Below, one piece after another: positions 18,224 through 27,168 of a DNA stretch of 64,000 bases; the first letter of the stretch is position 1, and each line of letters begins with the position of its first letter. The position numbers were made by a program, and so were the translations under genes. The notes below the pieces were generated by a model. The model made no database searches and was not told the DNA's origin. It worked only from the letters and a program-made list of their open reading frames with translations. Source of the DNA: Novosphingobium flavum (GTDB lineage: Bacteria; Pseudomonadota; Alphaproteobacteria; Sphingomonadales; Sphingomonadaceae); assembly GCF_014230315.1 (NCBI RefSeq), contig NZ_JACLAW010000002.1:310001-374000 (forward strand). Direction: 5' to 3'.

Positions 18224-18947
18224 ACTCGCCCTGCCCACCCGGCACGAGGAAGACTACCGCTACACCGACCTCGCCGCGCTGGAGGCCGCATGGCCCGTCG
18301 CGCGCGAGGAAATCGTGGTCGCGGCTGGCGAAAGCGGCCAGCTCGCGCTGGTCATGGGCGAGGGCGCTGCAGCCCGCCACCTCGTCATCACCCTCGGCGA
18401 TGAAGCCCGCTTCGACCTGCGCGTGCTCAACGCGGCGGGCCATTTCGGCCGCGTCGCGGTCGATGTCCGGATGGGCCGCGCCGCCGATTTCACCCTCGGC
18501 TGCGCCCAGCTGGGCGGCGGCGACGAAACGGTCGAGATCGTCACCGAAGTGACTCACGCCGAGCCTGACGCGACCAGCCGCCAGGTCGTCCGCTCGGTTC
18601 TCGGCGGCAAGGCCACCGGCACCTATCTCGGCCGGGTCGCGGTGGAACGCGGTGCCGATGGCACCGACGCCGCACAGTCGGTCCGCGCCATGCTGCTCGA
18701 TCGCACGGCCACGGCGAATGCCCGGCCCGAGCTTGAGATCTACGCAGATGACGTCAAGTGCGCGCACGGCTGCGCGGTCGGCGAACTCGATCAGACCGGC
18801 CTGTTCTACCTCCAGTCGCGCGGGCTCCCGCCCGCCGAGGCCAAGCGCCTGATGTTGCAGGCTTTCGTTGCCGAGGCCTTCGTCGGCGCGCCCGACGAGG
18901 AGCGCCTCAACGCAGCCGCCCTCGCGGCGCTCGAGGTCCTGCTGTGA
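18213..18947 (+). CDS. sufD: Fe-S cluster assembly protein SufD (short form)
   Basis: A 244-residue SufD, shorter than the roughly 420-residue E. coli protein, consisting mostly of the beta-helix and C-terminal helical domains. N-terminal TRHEEDYRYTDLAAL is the typical SufD start. The conserved C-terminal segment is EIYADDVKCAHGCAVGELDQTGLFYLQSRG, with the Cys-x2-His-Gly region that contributes cluster ligands at the SufB-SufD interface. A full GGAGGA ribosome binding site precedes the ATG. Confidence 0.93.
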   Translation: MLAELALPTRHEEDYRYTDLAALEAAWPVAREEIVVAAGESGQLALVMGEGAAARHLVITLGDEARFDLRVLNAAGHFGRVAVDVRMGRAADFTLGCAQLGGGDETVEIVTEVTHAEPDATSRQVVRSVLGGKATGTYLGRVAVERGADGTDAAQSVRAMLLDRTATANARPELEIYADDVKCAHGCAVGELDQTGLFYLQSRGLPPAEAKRLMLQAFVAEAFVGAPDEERLNAAALAALEVLL

Positions 18948-20161
18948 GCGTCGCGCTCGCCCCGTCGCGCCTCCGGGCCGATTTCCCCGGCCTCGTCACG
19001 CCGGGCGGGGAAGTGTGGCACTACCTCGACACCGGAGCCACCGCGCAGAAGCCGCAGGCCGTGATCGACGCCACCGTGCGCGCCATGGGGGCGGACTACG
19101 CCACGGTCCATCGCGGGGTCTATGGCCGCTCGGCCGAGATGACGCTGGCTTTCGAGGCCGCCCGCCGCAAGGTGGCGATGTTCCTCGGCGGGGCGGAGGA
19201 CGAGATCGTCTTCACCCGCGGCGCGACCGAGGCGATCAACCTCGTCGCCCAGACCTGGGGCCTCGAAAACCTGCGGGCCGGTGACCGCATCCTGCTGTCC
19301 GAGCTCGAACACCATTCCAATATCGTTCCGTGGCAGTTGCTGCAGGCTCGCACCGGCGTTGCAATCGACGTCTGCCCGCTGACCGCAGACGGCAAGATCG
19401 ACCTCGCCGCCGCCGAAAAGATCCTCACCCCGGCGCACAAGCTGGTCGCCTTTGCCCATGTTTCCAATGTCCTGGGCTCAGTGCTTCACGTGGAACATGC
19501 CGCGGCGCTGGCGCACAATGTCGGCGCGAAGATCCTGATCGACGGCTGCCAGGCCGTGCCCCGGCTCAAGGTCGACGTCGCCGCGCTCGGCGCAGATTTC
19601 TACGTCTTTTCAGCGCATAAGCTTTACGGCCCCACCGGGATCGGCGCGCTCTGGGCCCGCCGCGAAATCCTCGATGCCATGCCGCCCTATCAGGGTGGCG
19701 GCTCGATGATCGACCGCGTCACCTTCGCGCGCACCACCTATGCCCCGCCGCCGCAGCGGTTCGAGGCCGGCACCCCGGCCATCGTCGAGGCGATCGGCCT
19801 CGGCGCGGCGATCGACTATGTCGAGGCGATCGGGCTCGACCGGCTCCATGTCCACGAAGTCGCGCTCGCCCGCCAGCTGCGCGAGGAACTGCGCCGCACC
19901 AATGCGGTCACGGTGTTCGGGCCGGATGACGCGGTCGGCGTGGTCTCCTTCGCGGTCGAAGGGGTCCATCCCCACGATCTCGGCACGATCCTGGACGAGG
20001 AAAACGTCGCGATCCGCGCCGGGCACCACTGCGCCCAGCCGCTGATGGACCACCTTGGCGTTCCCGCCACGGCCCGCGCCAGCTTCGGCCTCTACAACGA
20101 CGAGACAGACATTGCCGCGCTGCTGCGCGGGATCGAACGGACGAAAAGGATTTTCGGATGA
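18944..20161 (+). CDS. sufS: cysteine desulfurase SufS (type II)
   Basis: A 405-residue PLP enzyme supplying sulfane sulfur from cysteine. Lys226 in SAHKLYGP is the expected Schiff-base lysine, ELEHHSN (120-126) contacts PLP, and Cys363 in RAGHHCAQPL carries the persulfide. The type II form lacks the long SufU/IscU-facing loop. The GTG start overlaps the sufD stop by 4 bases. No SufE gene is present in the operon. Confidence 0.96.
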   Translation: MSVALAPSRLRADFPGLVTPGGEVWHYLDTGATAQKPQAVIDATVRAMGADYATVHRGVYGRSAEMTLAFEAARRKVAMFLGGAEDEIVFTRGATEAINLVAQTWGLENLRAGDRILLSELEHHSNIVPWQLLQARTGVAIDVCPLTADGKIDLAAAEKILTPAHKLVAFAHVSNVLGSVLHVEHAAALAHNVGAKILIDGCQAVPRLKVDVAALGADFYVFSAHKLYGPTGIGALWARREILDAMPPYQGGGSMIDRVTFARTTYAPPPQRFEAGTPAIVEAIGLGAAIDYVEAIGLDRLHVHEVALARQLREELRRTNAVTVFGPDDAVGVVSFAVEGVHPHDLGTILDEENVAIRAGHHCAQPLMDHLGVPATARASFGLYNDETDIAALLRGIERTKRIFG

Positions 20162-20652
20162 ACGGCGAAGACACGCCGAAATTCACGGTCGAGGAAGTCG
20201 ACGCGGTCGATTCCCCCAAGCGTGCCCGGGTCGAGGACCTGCCCGAGAGCGCGCCAGAAACCGTAGCCGAAAAGCTCGGCCGCAAGCGCGACTACCTCGA
20301 AGGCTTCCTCGCCGCTCAGCCGAGCGGCCTCGCCCCCACCGAACCCGGCGGCGATCTTTACGAAGCCGTGATCGGCGCGCTGAAGGAAATCTTCGACCCG
20401 GAAATCCCGGTCAACATCTACGATCTCGGCCTGATCTACGGGGTCGACATCACCCCCGAAGGCGGCGTCGCGGTCACGATGACCCTGACCACGCCGCATT
20501 GCCCCGTGGCCGAATCGATGCCCGGCGAGGTCGAACTGCGCGTCGCCTCGGTCCCCGGCGTGCGCGATGCCGAGGTCAATCTCGTCTGGGACCCGCCATG
20601 GGACCCCCAGAAGATGAGCGACGAAGCCAAGCTAGAACTGGGAATGCTGTAG
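20158..20652 (+). CDS. sufT: SufT-type Fe-S maturation protein (DUF59/MIP18 family)
   Basis: A 164-residue protein with a variable acidic N-terminus (about 60 residues) and a DUF59 domain: DPEIPVNIYDLGLIYGV, then TLTTPHCPVAESMP with the conserved cysteine, and VWDPPWDPQKMSDEAK. SufT/MIP18 proteins help deliver Fe-S clusters to apoproteins. Start overlaps the sufS stop by 4 bases. Confidence 0.93.
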   Translation: MNGEDTPKFTVEEVDAVDSPKRARVEDLPESAPETVAEKLGRKRDYLEGFLAAQPSGLAPTEPGGDLYEAVIGALKEIFDPEIPVNIYDLGLIYGVDITPEGGVAVTMTLTTPHCPVAESMPGEVELRVASVPGVRDAEVNLVWDPPWDPQKMSDEAKLELGML

Positions 20653-20676
20653 CGGCAGCCCCACATAGGCAGAACC

Positions 20677-21045
20677 ATGACCGAAACCACCACCCGCCCG
20701 ACGCGCCCGGCCCGCCCCGCTGCCGTGATCCTGACCCCCGCCGCCGAGGACCGGGTCGCCGCGCTCATGGCCAGCGCGCCCGAAGGCGCGATCGGGGTCA
20801 AGCTCTCGACCCCGCGCCGGGGCTGCTCGGGCCTCGCCTACTCGGTCGACTACGTGACCGAGGCCCAGCCTTTCGACGAGCGGATCGAGACCCCCGGCGG
20901 CCTGTTCTTCATCGACAGTGCCTCGGTGCTCTACCTCGTCGGCTCGACGATGGACTGGCAGGAGGATGATTTCACCGCCGGCTTCGTTTTCCAGAATCCG
21001 AATGCCAAGGGCTCCTGCGGCTGCGGCGAGAGCTTCACCGTCTGA
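20677..21045 (+). CDS. sufA: A-type Fe-S carrier SufA/ErpA family
   Basis: A 122-residue HesB/IscA-type carrier with the three cluster-ligand cysteines Cys50 (RRGCSG), Cys114 and Cys116 (CGCG). The first 15 residues are a Pro/Thr-rich extension. Last gene of the SUF operon, 24 bases after sufT. It receives clusters from SufBCD and passes them to target proteins. Confidence 0.95.
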   Translation: MTETTTRPTRPARPAAVILTPAAEDRVAALMASAPEGAIGVKLSTPRRGCSGLAYSVDYVTEAQPFDERIETPGGLFFIDSASVLYLVGSTMDWQEDDFTAGFVFQNPNAKGSCGCGESFTV

Positions 21046-21154
21046 CCCGCCGCGCGGGGGCAACCTGGCTGCGGCCGAGCCCTTCGCGCAAAGCAGAATC
21101 TTCAAGTAAATGACGGTAAGATAGGGATCAATTGGACTAATCGGGGGAGCGCGG

Positions 21155-22261
21155 GTGCGGGGGCCGGACAACGTCGACTGGAACGATCTCTTTCTGTCTG
21201 CCGCCTTGCAGCCCGAGCAATGGCCCGAGGCGCTTGATGCCATGGCCCGCCATACCGGATCGGCGCGCGGGCAGTTGATCGGCATCGGCGGCGACCGCGA
21301 CATTCCGTTCAACATCGTCACCCATTTCGCGCCGCCTGCCTTCGAGGAATTCCTCCGGATCGGCGGTGCCTCGCCCTCGGTCAATTTCCGCATTGCAGCT
21401 TGCAACCGCGACATTGCGCGGGGGCGCTACGACAGCCTGCTGCATGAGAAACACTACGATGCCGTCATGCCGCAGCTCGAAGACCGGCGCTATGCCGACT
21501 GGTGCGAGGAACAGGGCATTCCCTTCGGCTGCCAGACCAACCTCGTCGTCGATCGGCTCGGCCTGGTCGGCCTCGCCGTGTTGCGCACCCGCCGCGATGG
21601 CCGCACCACCCCGGCCCAGCGCCGCACTTTCGCCGCCGCCGCCGATGCCGCGCGGCGCGCCGTGCGCCTGCAGGAGCGGCTGGAGGGAGAGCAGGCCCGC
21701 TTCCTCGCCGGGGCCTTCGACGTGATCGCCGCCACGGCCTTCATCCTCGATTCGCGCGGCCGGGTCGCGGCGCTCACCGCCAAGGCCGAGGCGCTGGTCG
21801 CCAGCGGCGCGGTCGGCCTGCGCCAGGGCCAGCTCGAGGGCGAGGCCTCGCCACTGTCGCTGGGTCAGGCCACCGCCGCGCTGACCGGGGCGGAGGGCCT
21901 CCAGCACCTGCGCCTCAAGATCGACGGCGGGGACGAGCGCCCCGGACTGTTCCTCGAAGGTTTCCGGCTGCCGCGGCGCGATTGGTCGTTCGGCCACCTG
22001 CCCCATGCGATCCTGCTGGTGAAGCAGCCCCAGCGTGACCGGGCGGGAATTTCCGCTTTTCTTTCCGCGCTTTACCGGCTGACCACGGCCGAGGCCGAAA
22101 TCGCCATGCGCCTGTTCGACGGGAAGGGCCGGGCCGAGCTCTGCGCCGAGCGCGGGGTGACCCCGGAAACGCTGCGCGGCCAGATCAAGTCGATCTGCGC
22201 CAAGACCGGATCGGAAAACGAAGCCCGCCTGATGCGCCTGCTCGCCGCGATCATGACCTGA
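21155..22261 (+). CDS. LuxR-type helix-turn-helix transcriptional regulator
   Basis: A 368-residue regulator. Residues 300-366 form a LuxR/GerE-like helix-turn-helix (LTTAEAEIAMRLFDGKGRAELCAERGVTPETLRGQIKSI in outline). The N-terminal 290 residues look like sensor domains of GAF/PAS type without a phosphorylatable receiver. GTG at 21155 follows a GGGGGAG ribosome binding site. No luxI is nearby. The signal and targets are unknown. Confidence 0.75.
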   Translation: MRGPDNVDWNDLFLSAALQPEQWPEALDAMARHTGSARGQLIGIGGDRDIPFNIVTHFAPPAFEEFLRIGGASPSVNFRIAACNRDIARGRYDSLLHEKHYDAVMPQLEDRRYADWCEEQGIPFGCQTNLVVDRLGLVGLAVLRTRRDGRTTPAQRRTFAAAADAARRAVRLQERLEGEQARFLAGAFDVIAATAFILDSRGRVAALTAKAEALVASGAVGLRQGQLEGEASPLSLGQATAALTGAEGLQHLRLKIDGGDERPGLFLEGFRLPRRDWSFGHLPHAILLVKQPQRDRAGISAFLSALYRLTTAEAEIAMRLFDGKGRAELCAERGVTPETLRGQIKSICAKTGSENEARLMRLLAAIMT

Positions 22262-22288
22262 GCGCCCCGTCCGGTCTGGGCGCAGGGC

Positions 22289-22341
22289 AAAAAAATGCCC
22301 GGCCGGAACGCCAGTCAAACTGAACGCATTCCGGCCGGGCA
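22289..22341 (-). terminator. intrinsic terminator of the duplicated-domain gene
   Basis: A perfect 13-bp stem TGCCCGGCCGGAA / TTCCGGCCGGGCA (22296-22308 and 22329-22341), with seven T residues following on the minus strand. It ends the minus-strand transcript of the gene at 22482-23444 and may also terminate the LuxR-type gene from the other side. Confidence 0.85.
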
Positions 22342-22481
22342 GTGAAAGGATGAAAATCATCCTTCGGGTCGCACGACCTGAATAGTCGCTGACCGAGGCC
22401 GGCGCATCCCCCATGAGGGGGATATTCCGCTATATCCTTAGATAGGTGTGGAAAAGTGGTCAGCGAAACCCTGGCCCGGCG

Positions 22482-23444
22482 TCAGGCGCCCCGGGCCTGT
22501 TCCACCACGATGAAGCGCAGGAGCGCCTTGTCCAGCGCGTCAAGCTGGCGGTTGGCATCGACCTGGCGCTGCAACCAGGCGTCTTCCAGCTCGGTCACCT
22601 TGTGGTCGCCGGCCACTTCCGAAGCGAGGTCACGCTCGGTCCCCTTGCGGCCGAAGCCGAGCACGCGGCTGGCCGCCTCGGCGAAGCTGCCGCCGATGTC
22701 GCTCCGCGCCATGCGCCCGAAAAAGGCGCCGATGCGGGGGTTGGCGTCGCCCATGAAGCGCTCCAGTTCCAGCGCGCGTTCGGCCGAGAGCTGGGCAAAG
22801 CGGTTGTGCGCCATCAGGTGGTTGGCCACGGCCTTGACGAAGAGGTCCGGCCATTCCGGTGCATTGTCCGCCCCCAGCGTGGCGTCCTTGAGACGGAACA
22901 GCATTTCCGCCTCGGCGCGGCTGACCCCGCCGGGGGCCTCGCTGACGAAGGAATAGATGATCCGGCTGAGCAGGCGGCACTCGGCCGGGGTGATCCGGGC
23001 CGCGTCAATCTGGCCGCCGTCGCGGGTCGGACCCTGCCCGGTCAGCACGATCTGCTCGACCTGGGCGAGGGCATAGTCGCGCAGCCGCTCGGGCACGCGC
23101 TCGGCCCGCTCGAACAGGTGGGCCAGCAGCTCCAGCTCGGCCATGGTCTCGACCTGGCCCGAACGGTCCAGCCGTTCGATCAGCCATTCGGCCTGGTCCT
23201 CGCCGACGAAGCCGCGCGGTGACCCGCCCGACAGGATATATTCGCCCAGCGCCTCGACGAAGAAGTCGGTCCACTCCAGCGTCCGCTCGGCAAGGTGGTC
23301 GTTGAGCACGAACAGGGCCTCGGCCTCAGCCGGCTCGATCCGGCCGTCGCCCCAGCCTTCGCGGCGCAGCGCAAGGATCTCGTCGGCGGTAATCTGCCCG
23401 TCGGCCTGGGCCTGGTCGGCTAGAGTGCGGAACTGGAAAGTCAT
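22482..23444 (-). CDS. internally duplicated acidic protein of unknown function
   Basis: A 320-residue soluble, helical protein. Residues 38-72 (PAEAEALFVLND ... EWTDFFVEALGEYIL) and 175-211 (RAEAEMLFRLKD ... EWPDLFVKAVANHLM) are clear copies of one another, so the protein has two tandem domains. Each copy is preceded by a short D-G-x-I stretch (DGQITADE, DGGQIDAA), loosely like TerB-type acidic repeats. ATG at 23444 follows GGGGGA; longer ORF versions are antisense noise. Function unknown. Confidence 0.65.
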   Translation of the reverse strand: MTFQFRTLADQAQADGQITADEILALRREGWGDGRIEPAEAEALFVLNDHLAERTLEWTDFFVEALGEYILSGGSPRGFVGEDQAEWLIERLDRSGQVETMAELELLAHLFERAERVPERLRDYALAQVEQIVLTGQGPTRDGGQIDAARITPAECRLLSRIIYSFVSEAPGGVSRAEAEMLFRLKDATLGADNAPEWPDLFVKAVANHLMAHNRFAQLSAERALELERFMGDANPRIGAFFGRMARSDIGGSFAEAASRVLGFGRKGTERDLASEVAGDHKVTELEDAWLQRQVDANRQLDALDKALLRFIVVEQARGA

Positions 23445-23568
23445 GTGGCTGTCCCCCGATGGCGGGCACACGGATGCCGCCCGAATATGCCGGAGGTATC
23501 GGCCAAAAGCGGTTAAGACCGGGTTACGGACGCGCCCGCAGCGCCGGCCGGGGAGGGCGGCCCGGGGC

Positions 23569-23994
23569 TCAGGGCCGGCGCTTGCGCAGCGCGGAAACGC
23601 AGGCGGCGCGGTCCACGTCCTGCGCATCGCTTGCCCGCCGCGCATCGACATAGGTCGCCTGCGGCTCGCGCCCGGGCGCGGGCGGGAACAGGTAAATGTC
23701 GAGCACGCAGGGCACGCCGGAATATTGCAGCTTGCGGGCATCGCCTTCCTGCACGTCGAGCCGGGGCGGGCCGAACTGGCGGGCAAGGTCCGCGCCGGTC
23801 GCGCCGATCACCCCTTCAAGCCCGGGCAGGGCCTGGACCTGCGCCGGCGGCGGAGCGCTGCGCACCGGTGCGCGCACGGTCGAGCGCGGCACCCGGCTGG
23901 GCATCGAGACGCTCTTGACCGGGCCGGAATTGCCGCCGCCGCAGGCCGACAGGGCGAAGGCGAGCGTGGCGGGGAGAAGGGCAAGTGGACGCAT
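23569..23994 (-). CDS. small putative lipoprotein
   Basis: A 141-residue protein with a lipoprotein signal peptide: hydrophobic run then lipobox LSAC followed by GGG, so cysteine about residue 20 would be lipidated. A Pro/Val/Arg-rich linker leads to a domain beginning LPGLEGVIGATGADLARQFGPPRLD, which resembles small envelope lipoproteins of the SmpA/BamE type in outline only. Start could equally be the ATG 3 bases upstream. Confidence 0.65.
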   Translation of the reverse strand: MRPLALLPATLAFALSACGGGNSGPVKSVSMPSRVPRSTVRAPVRSAPPPAQVQALPGLEGVIGATGADLARQFGPPRLDVQEGDARKLQYSGVPCVLDIYLFPPAPGREPQATYVDARRASDAQDVDRAACVSALRKRRP

Positions 23995-24121
23995 CATCGC
24001 CCTTCGCATTGCCCGGCGCCAGACCCAAGTCAACCGCGGGCCGCGTCGTCCGCCTTGCCGCCGGGGCGACCGGACGTTAGGTCCGCTCGAAAGTCATTTT
24101 TCGCAAGGGATTCCAATCCGC

Positions 24122-25117
24122 ATGCCAGATACCCGGTTCGACGTCATCGCCATCGGCAACGCCATCGTCGACATCATGGCCCCCGCCCAGGAAGCGGGCA
24201 TCGCCGCACTGGGTCTCGCCAAGGGCGGGATGACCCTGGTCGATGCGCCCCGCGCCCGCGAGCTTTACGACGCGATGGGCCCGGCGCGCGAGATTTCGGG
24301 CGGTTCGGCGGCCAACACCCTCGCCGGGCTCGCCGCGCTTGGCGCGCGCTGCGCCTTCATCGGGCAGGTGGCCGACGACCAGTTCGGCCAGGTCTTCGCG
24401 CACGATATCCGCGCTGGCGGCATCGCCTTCGAAACCCCCGTGCGCGACGCCGGGCCGCCCACCGCCCAGTGCCTGATCTTCGTCACCCCCGATGGCCAGC
24501 GCACAATGAACACCTTCCTCGGCGCCTCGCAGTTCCTCCCCGCCGCCGCGCTCGACGATGAGCAGATCGCCGCCGCTTCGGTCCTCTACCTCGAAGGCTA
24601 CCTGTGGGACCCGGAAGAGCCCCGCGCCGCCATGCGCCGCGCCATCGCCGCCGCGCGCGACGCCGGGCGCAAGGTTGCCTTCACGCTGTCCGATGGTTTC
24701 GTCATCGCCCGCCACGGCGATGATTTCCGCGCCCTGATCGCGGATGGCCAGATCGACATCCTCTTCGCCAACGAGCACGAACTCGCCGCCCTGACCGGCA
24801 TCGAGGACTTCCACGAGGGGATCGGCCACCTCGGCGGCAAAGTGCCGACCGTGGTCGTCACCCGCTCGGAAAAGGGCGCCTATGCCATCAGCAATGGCGA
24901 GCACGCCGAGGTTCCGGCCGAACCCATTGCCCGGGTGGTCGACACCACCGGCGCGGGCGATCTGTTCGCCGCCGGTTTCCTCTTCGGCTACACCCGCGCC
25001 CGTCCGCTCGCCGAATGCCTCAAGCTCGGCGCGATCTGCGCCGCCGAGGTGATCAGCCACTACGGCGCCCGGCCCGAGGCGGACCTGACCGAACTGGTCG
25101 CGGAAATGCTGGGCTGA
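24122..25117 (+). CDS. adenosine kinase, PfkB family
   Basis: A 331-residue ribokinase-fold enzyme. The N-terminal IGNAIVDIMAP and GGSAANTLAGLAALG (substrate side) and the C-terminal DTTGAGDLFAAGFLFG (anion hole and catalytic Asp) are the two PfkB signatures. Sequence style (FVTPDGQRTMNTFLGAS, FANEHELAALTG) fits bacterial adenosine kinases, which make AMP from adenosine; other nucleoside or sugar specificity is possible. A longer ORF extends upstream but lacks family features. Confidence 0.88.
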   Translation: MPDTRFDVIAIGNAIVDIMAPAQEAGIAALGLAKGGMTLVDAPRARELYDAMGPAREISGGSAANTLAGLAALGARCAFIGQVADDQFGQVFAHDIRAGGIAFETPVRDAGPPTAQCLIFVTPDGQRTMNTFLGASQFLPAAALDDEQIAAASVLYLEGYLWDPEEPRAAMRRAIAAARDAGRKVAFTLSDGFVIARHGDDFRALIADGQIDILFANEHELAALTGIEDFHEGIGHLGGKVPTVVVTRSEKGAYAISNGEHAEVPAEPIARVVDTTGAGDLFAAGFLFGYTRARPLAECLKLGAICAAEVISHYGARPEADLTELVAEMLG

Positions 25118-25141
25118 AGGCCGCCTTGCCGAAGGCCGGGC

Positions 25142-25822
25142 TCAGCCGAGCAGGGCGAGCACGGCCTCGGCGGTCGCCACGGAGCTGGCCGGGTTCTGCC
25201 CGGTCACGAGCTGCCCGTCGACCACGGCGTGGACCGACCAGTCCTCGCCCTTCTCGTAAAGCCCGCCCAGTGCCTTGAACTCGTCCTCGATCGAGAAGGG
25301 GACGACCGCAGTCAGCCCGGCGATCGCTTCCTCGCTATTGGAAAAGCCCGTTACGCGGCGGCCCTTTACCAGCGGTTCGCCGTCCGCCGCGCGGGTGCGG
25401 CGCAGCGCGGCCGGGCCATGGCAGACGAGGCCCACCGGCTTGCCCGCGCCCAGCGCGGTCTCGATCAGGGCGATAGAGGGTGCGCTTTCGGCCAGATCCC
25501 ACAGCGGGCCGTGGCCGCCCGGGTAGAACACCGCGTCGAACGCGGCCACGTCGACTTCGCCCAGCGGCAGGGTCGCGGCGAGGGCAGCCTGGCCTTCGGC
25601 GTCGGCGGTGAAACGCTCGGTCGCCTCGCTCTGTGCATCGGGCGCATCGCTCTTGGGATCGCGCGGCGGCTGGCCGCCCTTCGGCGAGGCGAGCACGATC
25701 TCGGCCCCGTTGTCCTTGAACGTGTAATAGGGCGCGGCGAATTCCTCGAACCAGTAGCCGGTCTTCTCCCCGGTCTCGCCAAGGCTGTCGTGGGAGGTGA
25801 GCACCATCAGAATCTTGGTCAT
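25142..25822 (-). CDS. DJ-1/PfpI-family protein (Hsp31/glyoxalase III-like)
   Basis: A 226-residue protein of the Hsp31-like DJ-1 branch. Expected catalytic residues are Cys134 in GLVCHGPAAL (nucleophile elbow) and Glu26 in GYWFEEF; YPGGHGP (100-106) completes the oxyanion site. Relatives convert methylglyoxal to lactate without glutathione or act as chaperone/deglycase. Monocistronic-looking, between adenosine kinase and purD. Confidence 0.85.
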   Translation of the reverse strand: MTKILMVLTSHDSLGETGEKTGYWFEEFAAPYYTFKDNGAEIVLASPKGGQPPRDPKSDAPDAQSEATERFTADAEGQAALAATLPLGEVDVAAFDAVFYPGGHGPLWDLAESAPSIALIETALGAGKPVGLVCHGPAALRRTRAADGEPLVKGRRVTGFSNSEEAIAGLTAVVPFSIEDEFKALGGLYEKGEDWSVHAVVDGQLVTGQNPASSVATAEAVLALLG

Positions 25823-25872
25823 GGCACTGCTTTCAGGGAGAGAGGCGGGGGCAGGGGTTCAGGCAGCGGCGA

Positions 25873-27168
25873 TCAGGCCGGGGCCTTCTCGCGCGCCACT
25901 TCGCGCCAGCCGATGTCGCGGCGGCAGAACAGCTCGGGCGCTTCGATCAGGTCGACCGCGGCATAGGCACGCTCCTGCGCCTCGGAGACCGAGGCGCCGC
26001 GCGCGGTCACGTTGAGCACGCGGCCCCCGTTGGCGCGCAGCACGTCGTCCGGGCAATCGGTGGTCCCGGCGTGGAACACCTTGGCTCCGGTGGCTTCTGC
26101 AGCGGCAAGGCCCTTGATCAGGCCGCCCTTCTTCGGCTCGCCCGGATAGCCTTCGCCGGCCATGACCACGGTCAGGGCCACGTCATCCGAAAAGCGCGGC
26201 GGCTGGATCGCGCCAAGGCGGTTTTCCGCGCAGGCCAGCAGCAGTTCGCCAAGGTCGGATTCGAGCCGCATCAGCATGACCTGGCATTCCGGGTCGCCGA
26301 ACCGGCAATTGTACTCGATCAATTGCGGCCCCTTGGCGGTCAGCATCAGGCCGAGGAACAGCACACCCGAATAGGGCATGCCCTCGTCGGCCAGGGTCTT
26401 GACCGTGGGGGCGATGATCCGGGTCAGCGCCTCGCGCTCCAGCTCCGGGGTCAGGACGCGCGCCGGGCTATAGGCGCCCATGCCGCCGGTATTGGGTCCG
26501 ACGTCGCCTTCGCCCACCCGCTTGTGGTCCTGCGCCGAGGCGAAGGGCACGATGGTCGAACCGTCGGTCAGGGCGAAGAAGCTCGCCTCCTCGCCGTCGA
26601 GGAATTCCTCGACCACGGCCTCGGCCCCCGCCGCGCCGAAGCGCCCGGCGAAAATCTCGGTGATCGCTTCCTCGGCCGTGTCGAGGTCCATCGCCACGGT
26701 CACGCCCTTGCCGGCGGCAAGCCCGTCGGCCTTGATCACCACCGGCGCGCCAAACCGGCGCACGGCGGCAAGGCCCGCTTCCTCGCTGGTGACGCGCTCA
26801 TAGCCGCCGGTGGGAATACCGGCGCGGGCGCAGAGGTCCTTGGTGAATCCCTTCGAACCCTCGAGCTGGGCCGCGGCCTTGCCTGGCCCGAACACGGAAA
26901 GCCCCACCCCGCGCAGCGAATCGGCGAGGCCATCGACCAGCGGCGCTTCCGGCCCGATCACGACGAGGCCGATCCGCTTGTCCTCGCAGAAGGCGATCAC
27001 GGCGGCGTGGTCCGTTGCCTCAAGGCCGACCAATTCGGCGTGGGCTGCAATTCCCGGGTTGCCCGGCGCGGCGTAGAGTCTACCGCCACCCGTCAGCAAA
27101 GCCGATTGCGCCAGCTTCCACGCCAGCGCATGTTCGCGCCCGCCCGAGCCCAACAGCAGGATGTTCAT
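25873..27168 (-). CDS. purD: phosphoribosylamine-glycine ligase
   Basis: A 431-residue ATP-grasp enzyme joining phosphoribosylamine and glycine in purine synthesis. Motifs: [13 protein letters not shown] at the N-terminus, [63 protein letters not shown] and [11 protein letters not shown]. The ATG at 27168 overlaps the start region of xseA on the other strand, so the two genes begin head to head. Confidence 0.97.
   Translation of the reverse strand: MNILLLGSGGREHALAWKLAQSALLTGGGRLYAAPGNPGIAAHAELVGLEATDHAAVIAFCEDKRIGLVVIGPEAPLVDGLADSLRGVGLSVFGPGKAAAQLEGSKGFTKDLCARAGIPTGGYERVTSEEAGLAAVRRFGAPVVIKADGLAAGKGVTVAMDLDTAEEAITEIFAGRFGAAGAEAVVEEFLDGEEASFFALTDGSTIVPFASAQDHKRVGEGDVGPNTGGMGAYSPARVLTPELEREALTRIIAPTVKTLADEGMPYSGVLFLGLMLTAKGPQLIEYNCRFGDPECQVMLMRLESDLGELLLACAENRLGAIQPPRFSDDVALTVVMAGEGYPGEPKKGGLIKGLAAAEATGAKVFHAGTTDCPDDVLRANGGRVLNVTARGASVSEAQERAYAAVDLIEAPELFCRRDIGWREVAREKAPA

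Noticed and set aside
21155..22261. Quorum-sensing pair with the LuxR-type regulator
   Set aside because: No LuxI-like gene occurs in the window and the N-terminal half lacks a recognisable acyl-homoserine-lactone-binding domain.
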